Below, one piece after another: positions 1 to 8,197 of a stretch of 14,427 bases of DNA (positions are counted from its first letter, which is position 1; every line of letters starts with the position of its first letter). The notes below the pieces were generated by a model. The model saw only the letters and a program-made list of their open reading frames with translations. It did no database searches and was not told the origin of the DNA. Where the stretch lies: assembly GCA_037178675.1 (NCBI GenBank), contig JAYMGJ010000626.1:1-14427 (forward strand). Direction: 5' to 3'. Origin of the DNA: Scleroderma bovista. Lineage: Eukaryota; Basidiomycota; Agaricomycetes; Boletales; Sclerodermataceae. A program made the translations under genes and the position numbers.

Positions 1-950
1 CAATGCTTCTCCTTCCCCCGACCAGTGGTGTGCCACCACTACCAGTCTTCTACTCCATGATAGGGACCACCGGTATGAGTTAAAGTGTGGGCTTAGGTCG
101 AAACAACAACCAAAACACAACACCAATAGACAAAGAAAGAGTAGTGGTTTGCCTACACGGAATCCAGATAGGAGTTGGGTTGAAATCGGGGGTGCTACAC
201 AGAGAGGAAAGTGCAGCAAGGGGACAGGGATGCCTCAGATGTCCAGAGGCAAGGAAGATTGACTAGTATGAAGCCTAGACTCCACTTGAGCCTAGTCAGA
301 AGAATAGATCTTGAATAACTTGGATAAACTTGATGATATTGAGCCTTTAGACCTTCACTGAAGCCTACAAGGACTCAAGGACTTGAAGAGATATGAGAGA
401 GAGAGACTGAGAGAGGGATAATTTCATACTATTGGGTCTATTATCACTGGGCTGAGCCCAGGGGGTTTAAATACATGGGGGGGGCGCAGCATAAAGTACA
501 AAAAGAGAAGGGAGTAAGCAGAATTTGTCAAGGATTGGTAAGGGACTGGTAAGAGCTTTGTAAGGGGTTTGTAAGTGATCAGTAAGCAAGGGATAAGCAT
601 AAATGAGTAAGCATAGGGAGCATGAATAAGCTGCTGAGTAAAGGAATGAGTAAGCTGCATGACAAGATTGATTGGTAAGGGAGTGAGTCATCAGCTGAGT
701 AATATACCAAAAATGCGAAAGGGATAGAGTAATACTGATGACAAGAGAGCATCAGTAAGCAGGGGATGAGTCACTGCACAGCCATGGGAGGCTGTGTACC
801 AACAGGAACTTGATAGGCCAACAATGGGGAAGATCTGAGATAAATAGGGGGATTGATCTGAGACAGTACAGCCACAAGAAGGGTACCAGGGGTCCAGAGG
901 TCTTTGGGGGGTCAGCATACACTAAGGTATAGTGCATGTGTTCTAATGCC
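1..950 (-). mobile_element. Possible 5' end of a minus-strand LTR retroelement (low confidence)
   Basis: No protein gene is visible here. On the minus strand the order resembles an LTR. A region with many CTTAC/CTTACT motifs (about 530-720 on plus, seen as TAAG every 10-20 bases) comes first. A TATA-like TATTTAAA and a GC palindrome follow (447-473), then a CT-rich tract (392-418 on plus, GA-rich). Near the left edge is an ATG whose third codon is TAG (about 46-55). I infer an LTR, leader and broken start of a gag-like frame. LTR ends, primer binding site and protein similarity could not be defined, so this could equally be unrelated low-complexity DNA. Confidence 0.28.
447..473 (-). promoter_or_regulatory. 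Palindrome next to a TATA-like box
   Basis: CTGGGCTGAGCCCAG (447-461) is a 6-bp perfect stem around TGA. It sits directly beside TTTAAATA (466-473), with an eight-G run at 477-484. Read on the minus strand, a TATA-like box precedes the palindrome and a CT-rich tract, which would suit a promoter of the putative LTR. Function is inferred from position only. Confidence 0.3.
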
Positions 951-1988
951 GCTGAAGCACAACCATGGGCTCCCTTGATGAGCTCTCTTCTGGGAAAGAA
1001 TGAGAGAGAGAGTTCTTCTTCCTAACAGCACTATAAAGTGGGTGTATAACTGTCATGGTGCTGGAGGATGCCATCTGAAAGTAGGGAACTGGATAGAGTA
1101 TTGAATTTGACGCATCCAGGAAAGCGAGACAAACGACAGAGGAAGATGGACATGGCAGGGGTCTGGGAGGAAGGGACCATAGGCAGAGGAATCAAGGGAC
1201 ACAGAGATGACCAGAGAAGACTTTCCAAGCTTGACAATAGACCTAAGACAACCAAAGTATGTCCTTGATGCAGGACTGACAAGGAGAACGTGCTGACCGA
1301 GAACAAGGGGGACTGAGGGAGCAGGCTGGGAAGATATGTGCCAGGCAGTGCATGGGAACTCTGGGAGAGGCTGTCCTAAGAGCAGGACACAGTGGAGATC
1401 TGCAGCAATAGCAGAGAAATGATCCAGAGAAAATATGGACTCCATAGTGAGTGATGAGACAAATGTCTGGATTGCAGGGGGAATATCTCCATGGGAAATG
1501 AACAGATTTGCGTCAGAACTTGACAGACAGATAGACCACGCTCTGGGCTCTCTGACAGTATAGTCACATGCCTGATAGCTTTAGAAATGGTGGAGCTATT
1601 CAAAATATTGGAATGCCAGCACTGGGCACCTAAAAATGACATTTGGGTGCTAAAAATTGTTTCTTCTCTTTCTCCTTCATTTCTCCATCAATTCTTCAGC
1701 TTCTTTGATTGTTCTGGTATGGGAGTTGGACTGCAGAAGGGTGCATTCCTTTCTCATACCATAATTGATGTTATTCCTTCAGTTTCTTCTGCTTCTTAAT
1801 GATTCTTGTGTGAGGGATGACTGCTGGATGTTGGCATTCATCTCTTGCATCAGGATAGTCTTCTTGTGCAATAGATGGCTATGATGAGGGTCCATCATGC
1901 TTATCCTTCACATAAGGATCATTCAATATAGGCATTATCTTCCATGTTCACTGTACCAAACCTGTTTGGTGTGTGACACCGGTGCCCC
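951..1988. other. About 1 kb without a supported gene
   Basis: Both strands carry medium open frames, the longest 130 codons on minus at 1053-1445. None has a recognisable domain, and they overlap each other on opposite strands. The region 1650-1800 is T/C-rich. No splice-linked exon series, RNA gene or clear repeat was found. It is most simply degenerate repeat DNA between the putative left retroelement and the plus-strand hypothetical gene. Confidence 0.5.
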
Positions 1989-2387
1989 ATGTGTTTGGAA
2001 TACCAAAAGCATGTCTCCCTGGACATCATCCTGGAGACATTGTCCATCATGGGTGCATGCAAAGACTGCCTATGGTGTCTTGTGCATGTCTTTGGGTGGA
2101 GTGCCCGCATGTCCAGCCTCAAGGATGACCTTGCATTGATGCATCATGAACACAACTATTGGTGCAAGTGTGCTGAAGAGGCAGAGAGGGCCTCCACCTT
2201 CTCACAGCAGCAGACCTCTGCTGCATTCAAGCAGGTGAGCCTGCTCTCCATATACATCCCCTCGGCCCATCCAGAGGATCCTTCTGGGGTGAGCCCATCT
2301 GGTCGACCCTTGGAGGAACATCTCATTTCTCCAGGGGGAGGGAGCGGGTTAACACCCACATCATACTCTGGAGAACACCATTCTTGA
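1989..2387 (+). pseudogene. 5' part of a repeat-associated hypothetical gene (in-frame stop at its end)
   Basis: This is a 132-codon frame, ending in TGA at 2385-2387, in the same reading frame as the longer open frame that follows. It contains a Cys-containing start (CKDC) and a segment rich in Glu, Ala and Gln (WCKCAEEAERASTFSQQQ). A good donor-like CAG|GTGAGC occurs at 2232-2240 in phase 0, and AG acceptors near 2400 and 2442 could remove the stop as an intron. So this may be exon 1 of the next feature rather than a broken gene. I do not recognise a domain, and the true start is unknown. Confidence 0.35.
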
Positions 2388-2447
2388 TCACAATCCCCAG
2401 GTCACACCTGCTTCTGTCCTAACTTGCCGGGCACCATCTTCAGTGCC

Positions 2448-3665
2448 ATGGACATCAATGTCACTGAGCCGTCCAGGTCCTCATTGGCAGGACAGCTCGA
2501 AAACCCTGAGGAAACAATGTTTCATCTACTTGGCCAGGGAGAAATCCCTCACCAAGTAAACATGCTGCTGGATGGCACCAAATACCTACACATACAGTTC
2601 AACGACTGTTTGTACCAGTTCAAGGACCCTCACAGGGAGAACATCCTCAGAAATATTCACCATGGCATTGCACCCCTGACCACCAGTGCCATCTGGCCAG
2701 GAGCAGTGCACCTGCTCAACACAACTGCTGAACTCAATGGGTTCTATGCCCGAGTAGCAAAGGAGTTGGAGGAGAGTGACTCGCCCAACACCAAGTTCAG
2801 GCAAAAATTTATAGCTTGGCTCAATCGATACATGGCAGATACAGACCATCATATGAGGGCCAAGCCCCTCAAAAATAGTGTGCTGAGTCATGCATTCAAG
2901 CACTGGCACCCCCCTGCATGGGCTTTGGCTTGTGGAAAGAGCAAGCACAAGGGATACAAGCAGGCAAAATGGGCTGAGCAAGGAAACGGCCATACAGAAG
3001 GAGAACAACCCTCTGAGGCCACATCCCAACCTCCTCCTTCTGCCCCCGAGGCAGCACAACCCCCCACCGCCTTGTCATTGCTACCGTCTGCCCCTGAGGT
3101 GGCACAACCACCTGCCACTGCATCACTACTACCCCCAGCCCCTGAGGCAGCACAACCCACTGCCTCAGAGTCATTCCCTCCTGCCCCTGAGGTGGCATGA
3201 CCCCCTGCCGCCTTGTCATTGTCAGCACCAGCCCCTGCCAGAGTGTGCACTTGTTCATTTGGAGTAATGTCCTCCAGCTGGCAATCCCTGCCAACAACCA
3301 TACCTCCATTGATCCTAATGTGGAGGAATTGCACCACCCACTGGCACAACAGACTGACAAAGGGAGCTCCCGGCTGGGGAGACGAGATCACCAAATGGCA
3401 TGACTTCATCCACTGTTTGAGTCGTGCCAGCTGCACAAAGAAATTTGCTGGGGTCCATAAAAAGACTGACCCCAAGCACCAAGAGCCCCCAACTGATCAG
3501 AGACTCAGAGGATTCATCCTCAAGGGGTACTTCACCCCTCACTTCCAATATGATTCCAACTGTAATGGTTGGCGATGCAGCTTTGCACAGCTGTTCGTGG
3601 TCCTGGGATGGTACAGAGCTAGGTACTTGCCTGAAAAGGCTGGCCTCTGCGCCCATTGCCATTGA
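2448..3665 (+). pseudogene. Hypothetical repeat-associated protein with a proline-rich linker, interrupted by TGA
   Basis: The frame runs from an ATG at 2448 to 3665, with one in-frame TGA at 3198-3200 where the neighbouring repeat copies have CAA (Gln). The N-terminal half (about residues 1-180) looks like a folded alpha-helical domain: an LGQGEIPHQVNMLLDG stretch, QFNDCLYQFKDPHREN, and a Trp-rich end. Next come basic residues, then a Pro/Ala-rich tandem repeat across the stop. After it lies a second Trp-rich segment (MWRNCTTHWHNRL, GWGDEITKWHDFIH). The pattern resembles multi-copy hypothetical proteins of agaric genomes, but this is an impression and I name no family or function. The 3' end meets the copia remnant, so the C-terminus may be truncated or artificial. 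No introns were needed within the two open segments. Confidence 0.5.
3039..3236 (+). repeat. In-frame proline-rich tandem repeat (about 45-48 bp, four units)
   Basis: Four degenerate units encode a core of APE(A/V)(A/V)AQPP-like residues followed by a Ser/Leu-rich part. The period is a multiple of three, so copy-number change keeps the frame. The fourth unit carries TGA in place of the CAA Gln codon, which stops the host frame. This looks like a flexible linker in the encoded protein. Confidence 0.7.
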
Positions 3666-3942
3666 TGTTGTGTTGTAGTGGTTGAGGACCATTGCATCAA
3701 TCTCATTGAACTCGTCATCAGTGAATGGTTCGTGGGTGAAGGGTTCATCATCCCCTAGGGAGATGGCATCCTCCTCATACATGGTGATGTGCTCCTCAAG
3801 ACGAGGGTGCTTCAGTGAGGAGGGACTGGCCTCGGGCTGGTCCAGGTTCACACTAGCCATCAACACAACTTGGTCGAGGGTGCAGATGGTCTGGCAAGAG
3901 GATTCTACCCCCAAGTGGTGTGCCAAATTGAAGGCCTTGATA
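3550..3942 (-). pseudogene. Frame-shifted acidic tail of the copia gag
   Basis: Downstream of the six-C run the minus strand is open in another frame, starting with a FNLAHHLGVESS-like segment. A strongly acidic part follows (ISLGDDEPFTHEPFTDDEFNEID). It reads as the natural continuation of gag toward the missing protease. Where the element ends is unclear. I place it between 3550 and 3670, because below that the plus strand encodes the more protein-like Trp-rich segment. Confidence 0.5.
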
Positions 3943-3945
3943 GTA

Positions 3946-4890
3946 TTATCGAATGCAGGGGGGCTGAAGTTGGTTGCACCAGGGGGTGTGAGCTAGGGCG
4001 TGAGGGTCAATGGTGGGCTCTGGTCCATCACAGTGGACATAGGTGGTGAAGGCTGCCTGTTGGGCATTCTTGTGGTGAGCATGAGCCTTCTTGCCACCAT
4101 GGCATGTGCAGCCACCCTGTCCTTGGGCAGGAGCATTTCCACTCGCATTGCCATTGGACCTGCCTTGCTGCTGCTGCTGCTGCTGCTGGGCAAACTTGGG
4201 GTCAGCTGGCTTGCACTTCACAGTGCTAAGCTTGTTGGCCTGCAGGCCCTTACCACTGCCATAGGTGGTGCCTTTCTGCTCAAAAAAGAGCATAGCAGCC
4301 TTGATGATCCTGTCCAGTTTCAAGTTCTTGATCTCATTGGGGGCAGTCTGGCTGAGGATCTGAGCTACAACCTCCATAGTAGAAGGGAGCTTGCAGAGGA
4401 TGATCATGGTCTGCACTGGGGCAGGGAAATCAAAGCCAGCATCCTTGAGATAGGTGAAGTGGCTCAGCATCTTGGTAATCACAGGAGCAGGATGGGAGCT
4501 GGCAGGGATGGTAGTTGAAAGGAGCTTACTGAGCTCAGCATAGGCAGAGCCAATACTAGGGGTGCTGAAGTTCTTCTTCAGGTAGTCCCATACCTCCTTG
4601 ACAGATGCAAGTTCAGAAATGGCGACTTGAATTGAGGGGGCAAGGTGCAGGGTGATGTTACCGAGCGCCCTCTCAGTGTTCTCGTCCCATTCCTTTTGGT
4701 CATCGTGACCATCAGTGGGTTGGGTTGCTGTATAAATGAACCATTGGCCTTGTGCCCGAAGGTAGGCCTGCATCACAGTGTGCCACTGCTGCCAGTTGGA
4801 GCCAGTGAACACAGGAACCATCTTGTCGAGAGCGCTGGACATGGTGATATTCTGTTGGGTGTCAATGGAGTCAGCAAGTGAATGCGACAA
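3946..4890 (-). CDS. gag: Copia-type Gag polyprotein, frameshifted at its 3' end
   Basis: This is the structural protein of a Ty1/copia element, which would form the cytoplasmic virus-like particle. It has 314 codons; the better start is probably the second Met (codon 17, ATG at 4842, context ACCATGTCC). The capsid-like region begins with VFTGSNWQQWHTVMQAYL, the Trp-rich start typical of copia gag. It continues with a VWDYLKKNF helix and a stretch predicted helical up to about residue 210. A run of eight Gln (CTG repeat on plus, 4168-4188) and a Gly/Asn/Gln linker come next. The expected CCHC zinc knuckle is only suggested by CTCHGGKKAHAHH and lacks the canonical spacing. The frame ends at 3946, just after a six-C run (plus 3958-3963). 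One base fewer there would join it to the following open frame, so the stop is probably an indel. Confidence 0.82.
   Translation of the reverse strand: MSHSLADSIDTQQNITMSSALDKMVPVFTGSNWQQWHTVMQAYLRAQGQWFIYTATQPTDGHDDQKEWDENTERALGNITLHLAPSIQVAISELASVKEVWDYLKKNFSTPSIGSAYAELSKLLSTTIPASSHPAPVITKMLSHFTYLKDAGFDFPAPVQTMIILCKLPSTMEVVAQILSQTAPNEIKNLKLDRIIKAAMLFFEQKGTTYGSGKGLQANKLSTVKCKPADPKFAQQQQQQQQGRSNGNASGNAPAQGQGGCTCHGGKKAHAHHKNAQQAAFTTYVHCDGPEPTIDPHALAHTPWCNQLQPPCIR
4168..4188. repeat. CTG trinucleotide microsatellite inside gag
   Basis: Seven uninterrupted CTG units on plus encode most of the eight-residue polyglutamine run of the minus-strand gag. Confidence 0.85.
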
Positions 4891-5183
4891 TGGACAAGCA
4901 AGAAAAGAAGAAACACCTGAGTGCCAGTGGAGGCACTTCTGTCAACAGCTAACTCATGACTAGGGTATGCCAGCACAAATTGTTGACAAACTTCACCTTG
5001 GGCAGTACAGGTGCTCAAAACTGAGAGCTCACTGTCTGGCACAAGTCATCAACCAACTTTGCCTTGTGGCTGTGCAGAGGCTCAGCTAGGAGCTCACTGT
5101 GGTCCACAGCATCAAGCTAGTTAAAGCAATGCTCAGGGAACTGGAGTGCTGTCTGGTGCATTGCTGCACACAGTGCACTCACA

Positions 5184-5195
5184 GGGCTCATAACC
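5184..5195 (-). other. Retrotransposon primer binding site (half initiator-tRNA type)
   Basis: On the minus strand GGTTATGAGCCC directly follows the LTR end. It is complementary to the anticodon stem-loop sequence of initiator tRNA-Met (GGGCTCATAACC), not to a tRNA 3' end. Drosophila copia is known to prime from a 5' half of this tRNA, so the element probably does the same. The match is seen in the sequence; the priming mechanism is inferred. Confidence 0.7.
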
Positions 5196-5381
5196 TGTTG
5201 AAGCAATACCTATATATGTAGAAGAACTGCTACTCCAACTCACCTGTTGGGTGGAGTGCACAACCTGAGATGGTAGTGGTAGCTGGTCAAGAGCTGTTAT
5301 ATTATGTAAGTGATGTCTGCTGTTTATATACAACAAATAGTATGACATGTGACTGTGATGCATGATGTGTGACATGTAACA
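5196..5381 (-). repeat. Copia LTR, 186 bp
   Basis: On the minus strand it begins TGTTACATG and ends CTTCAACA, giving TG...CA ends with TGTT/AACA inverted termini. TATATAAAC lies at about 58 bases from its start as a TATA box. The position immediately upstream of the primer binding site and gag fixes it as the 5' LTR. The flank at 5382-5386 (TCTAC) is a possible target-site half, unpaired here. Confidence 0.78.
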
Positions 5382-5479
5382 TCTACTCTAAAGAGGACTA
5401 TTACTAAGTATACACTAATACGGGTCACAGTCTTGTGCACACTTCGTTGACAGTTTACACTGGGTACACATGTGACTTC

Positions 5480-5790
5480 AACATCCTTCTTGACCTCCAT
5501 CTATCCACAGATGGATATCTGCCTGCAGGGGTATGTGGGGGGTTTCCAATGAGGGTTCTGATAGCATATTGAAGGCAGAGGTCAGCAGACTGATTATAAA
5601 CAACTATTCCTGCATAATATAATGGCTATCTGCCTTGACCCCCATCCAACCACAGATGGCCATCCCTCTGGCAGGGCATGTGGAGGTTGTCTGTGAGGGT
5701 GCTGGCAGGATATTGAAGGCAAAGGTTAGTGCATTCATTATAAATCACCTTTCCCAGATAACATAATGGCTATCCTTCTTGACCACCTGC
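5480..5790. repeat. Diverged tandem duplication, period about 145 bp
   Basis: The phrase CTTGACC...CATC...CCACAGATGG, then ATATTGAAGGCA, TTATAAA and ATAATGGCTATC recurs at offsets of 145 and 144 bases (TGACC at 5491, 5636 and 5780). That gives two full copies and the start of a third. On the minus strand each copy contains a GT...CAG segment of about 47-49 nt with a CTAAC or CTGAC branch-like motif, so the unit looks like an exon-intron pair. Most exon frames contain stops. Confidence 0.65.
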
Positions 5791-5799
5791 AGGTGGTTA

Positions 5800-6340
5800 T
5801 CTGCCTGGGTCATCAACCTGCAAATGGACATCCATTCTGTGGCAAACCCTTGACTGGAATCAGCAGGTTTTGCATACTGGTAGCATATACCAGCAAGTAG
5901 TAACCTCCACAGCAGTAATCCCACAGTAGTAAACCAGCAGTGCTGATAATTTATTAACATGCACACAGTAATATTTGGGCCCACTCATATGACATGGTGA
6001 CAACATCTACACATGACTGATTAATCCACCTTAACCAACACCATAGCCCACACATATCCCATGATGATAATCCCAAAGCTATGTAGCCTGTCAGAATATA
6101 TGGCTGCTATGTGGCAAACTTACAAGACTAATTACAGTTATTAGTTTTGATATATTAGCTGTTCTACCTACAAGATAAATAGTTCATAGTCGTACCCTGT
6201 ATATTCATTGTGTTTGGACCTGGTTTGCACCCATCCACCCATTGTGGTCACCCCAATTGACTCAGCATGCAAATTCTAACATAGCCCACCCCTGTTATTT
6301 TTGTTAGATGGCTTGTGCACAGGGAACTAGCTAGCTCAGA
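5800..6340. other. About 540 bp without a supported gene
   Basis: The longest open frame is 79 codons on minus (5745-5984), which also overlaps the tandem duplication. No domain, RNA gene or clean splice chain was found. The sequence is AT-leaning with short direct repeats such as CAGCAG/TAGTAA around 5890-5950. Confidence 0.5.
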
Positions 6341-6474
6341 AGCAACTCAGTGATTCATCTTGGAACACTAGATATAACTAACCTAGCTCAGAGGCAACTT
6401 AGGTAGGTTAGTACTAAGTAAATGAGTGTGTAACTGGTATCTTACCTCAGTGATTCATCTTGGAACACTGAGGT
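6325..6474. repeat. Direct repeat with a hairpin in its second copy
   Basis: CAGTGATTCATCTTGGAACA occurs at about 6348 and 6449, about 101 bases apart, and CTAGCTCAGA(A/G)GCAACT also occurs twice. In the second copy ACCTCAGTG (6444-6452) and CACTGAGGT (6466-6474) form a perfect 9-bp stem around a 13-base loop. The first copy has lost the pairing. Confidence 0.65.
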
Positions 6475-6527
6475 GAAAGGAATCCTCGAATGGATGAAAA
6501 TAGTCTGTGCTTATGTAAGGATGCTTG

Positions 6528-6889
6528 TCACACCAATAAGGAAACTATCAGTAAGTACCAAAAGAATGGTAGTGATTGAGTAGGAATTTCAACAGTTATA
6601 TGGTGACAGGTGGTCCCAGGCTCCCACTCTGCTGGCCCATCCCACCTGGGTGAATATCACCCTCATATGGCCATCTCATATGGCCTACACAGGCGCATGG
6701 GCTCAAGACTTACCTTCCATGCATTATCACGATGCAGTCAACTTGGAGACCTAAAAAGTGAATCAGCAGGGTAAATAAACTTACCTTTGAATGCAGGATG
6801 CCAGGGGAGTGCCAACACAATGATGGAGACTATGGATGAGCTCCCATGTGCACTGCAATCAGCAGGCATATGAGCACAATGCAACTTAC
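6528..6889 (-). pseudogene. Minus-strand exon-intron-like series without a clear start
   Basis: Three segments match fungal introns: 6853-6889 (37 nt), 6751-6784 (34 nt) and 6646-6713 (68 nt). All begin GTAAGT and end CAG or TAG, and the two short ones contain TGCTGATT as a branch-like motif. Removing them joins 6852-6785, 6750-6714 and 6645-6528 in one open frame. It ends at TGA 6528-6530 and encodes segments such as LPWHPAFKGLQVDC and RWDGPAEWEPGTTC. The upstream exon would hit a TGA before any ATG, and I recognise no domain. Either this is the 3' part of an unrecognised spliced gene or a decayed copy of one. Confidence 0.4.
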
Positions 6890-7054
6890 CAAATTGGGCA
6901 ATGATGCAGAAGTCATGCAGTCAACAAACCTTCACATTCTCAAGTCTCAAATATTATTCATATCAAACGAACACTTTTATTAGGAACAACATTCAGCTAA
7001 GCACATTCATTGAATTAATTTACTATATTTTCTATCCATTACCCCACTCCATTT

Positions 7055-7287
7055 ATGGGGGAGTGTTGGAGTATAAACAGATTTGTTATGGTATATTTAC
7101 CTACTTATATAAGCATGCATCACACTACAGTAGAGTCCTAGTACTATAGTTCCCTCAGTAGCTTGCCAGACTACTAAGGGTGAGTACCATCTATTAACCA
7201 CCACCACATATACTGATACCTTGTAGTTACACTACAGGTACATACTAATATATTAGTAGCTTGCCAGACTACTGAGGTTACACTACA
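7055..7287 (+). mobile_element. LTR-like sequence with preceding polypurine tract
   Basis: ATGGGGGAG (7055-7063) resembles a polypurine tract and is followed at 7064 by TGTTGGAGTATAAACAG, a typical copia-LTR start. A TATA-like TTATATAAGC follows. The end may be 7236 or 7287 (both ...TACACTACA), or near 7463 where AAGCAACA precedes TGGTATCAG, a partial primer-site-like string. A 19-base repeat occurs at 7157-7175 and 7255-7273, and GTTACACTACAG at 7226-7237 and 7277-7288. No pol or gag reading frame adjoins it, so a solo or decayed LTR is the best reading. Confidence 0.42.
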
Positions 7288-7712
7288 GATCTCCTTCTCC
7301 CTTCTTTCAGGCTAGACCTTCCCTGTGCAGACCACCACCTTTCTATAGAAAGGTCCTGACATGAGTTCAAACCTGGGATCCCATTGGCCTGATGGTCTAT
7401 CATGTTCACTCCAGAAGGAGGGATGTTCATGGTGGATGAGTACCCTGTTTCTGTTGCTAAGCAACAGTGGTATCAGTGATTTGTGCTACAAAGTGCATTA
7501 AATGTTGGTATAACCCTGTCCAACCCTAACCAACTTAACAAATAGATATAGAAATGGAGATACTTGCCATGTAAGTGTTTGCTGGCTCTGATAACTGATG
7601 GTCACACCCTCAAGAACATGACCTGTGTTATATTGAGGATAGGTGATAGTACAGTGATAGAGTAGGTAAAGAGTAGTTCCTTATGTAATTAGTGCCAGCA
7701 CTATATATATGG

Positions 7713-7770
7713 GCACTTCTGCTTATGTAAGCAGAAGTGCTACTATACTAAGATAGACCACTTAGTGGTC
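7713..7770. repeat. Two adjacent perfect inverted repeats
   Basis: GCACTTCTGCTT (7713-7724) and its complement (7729-7740) form a 12-bp stem with a four-base loop ATGT. Sixteen bases on, GACCACTTAGTGGTC (7756-7770) is a second perfect stem. TATATATAT precedes them at about 7701. The arrangement would fit the promoter and R region of an LTR or a small element, but no ends were found. Confidence 0.6.
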
Positions 7771-7897
7771 AGCAGTAAAGAAAGATTACTCCCTTTACAT
7801 GCCAGCTGTGTAATGATTGGATGATAAGGAGAACAATGGGAAACTTTTGCATTTTAAACCCAGCATTGTCTGAGCTTCAATACACTGCTGGTTCATG

Positions 7898-7906
7898 TAT
7901 AAAAGG
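7898..7906 (+). promoter_or_regulatory. Orphan TATA box
   Basis: TATAAAAGG is a strong plus-strand TATA match, followed about 60 bases later by a pyrimidine-rich stretch (7950-7980). No plus-strand gene follows within the next 2 kb, so it may be a relic or chance. Confidence 0.3.
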
Positions 7907-8197
7907 AGAGTTGAAAGGGCTGATGAGACTTCATTGTTGAAAGGTCCCCAGTTTTCTCCCCTCAGACAAGCCACCTTCCCTTTCAACTCATCTCACTCAG
8001 TTAACAAGCTGGATAATCACAAAATCACAAAGTGATTTTACTCCCCCATAACCCTAAGTGTCTGGAACCAGTCCCATAGATTATATCAGGAAATGCTGCA
8101 GACTGCTCAATTTGGGTAGAAACATGGCTATTGATAACAAAAACAAAATATAATGGTTGCTCATTTGAATCTATTAGCTATAAAAAAGTTAGATCAA

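Larger units (their letters stand above)
3550..5381 (-). mobile_element. 5' part of a Ty1/copia-type LTR retrotransposon, truncated
   Basis: Read on the minus strand the order is LTR (5381-5196), primer binding site (5195-5184), leader, gag (from 4890 or 4842) and an acidic gag tail in a shifted frame to about 3670-3550. No protease, integrase, reverse transcriptase or RNase H segment follows, and no second LTR copy is visible in the window. This is therefore a 5' fragment. The left limit is uncertain because the minus-strand frame stays open to 3315, opposite the plus-strand hypothetical gene. A target-site duplication cannot be tested without the other end. Confidence 0.75.
7290..8190. other. 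About 900 bp without a supported gene; several inverted repeats
   Basis: Besides the hairpins listed separately, CTGTTGC TAA GCAACAG (about 7448-7464) and AAAATCAC AAA GTGATTTT (8021-8039) are inverted repeats. Only one short minus frame of 63 codons is open (7795-7986), with no domain. No splice chain was recognised. Decayed LTR elements would explain the TATA-like boxes and stems. Confidence 0.5.

Noticed and set aside
1053..1445. 130-codon minus-strand frame
   Set aside because: No domain, splice partners or repeats support it, and an overlapping plus frame is equally open; left as unassigned.
2888..3475. 195-codon minus-strand frame rich in Gly/Ala/Ser
   Set aside because: It is the complement of the proline-rich repeat of the plus-strand frame; its periodicity comes from that repeat.
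4000..4518. 172-codon plus-strand frame with poly-Leu
   Set aside because: It is the shadow of the minus-strand copia gag; the poly-Leu run is the antisense of the polyglutamine tract.
5548..5571. GCTATCAGAACC as a primer binding site for the copia element
   Set aside because: It lies inside the 145-bp tandem duplication and the true LTR/primer-site junction is at 5195/5196.
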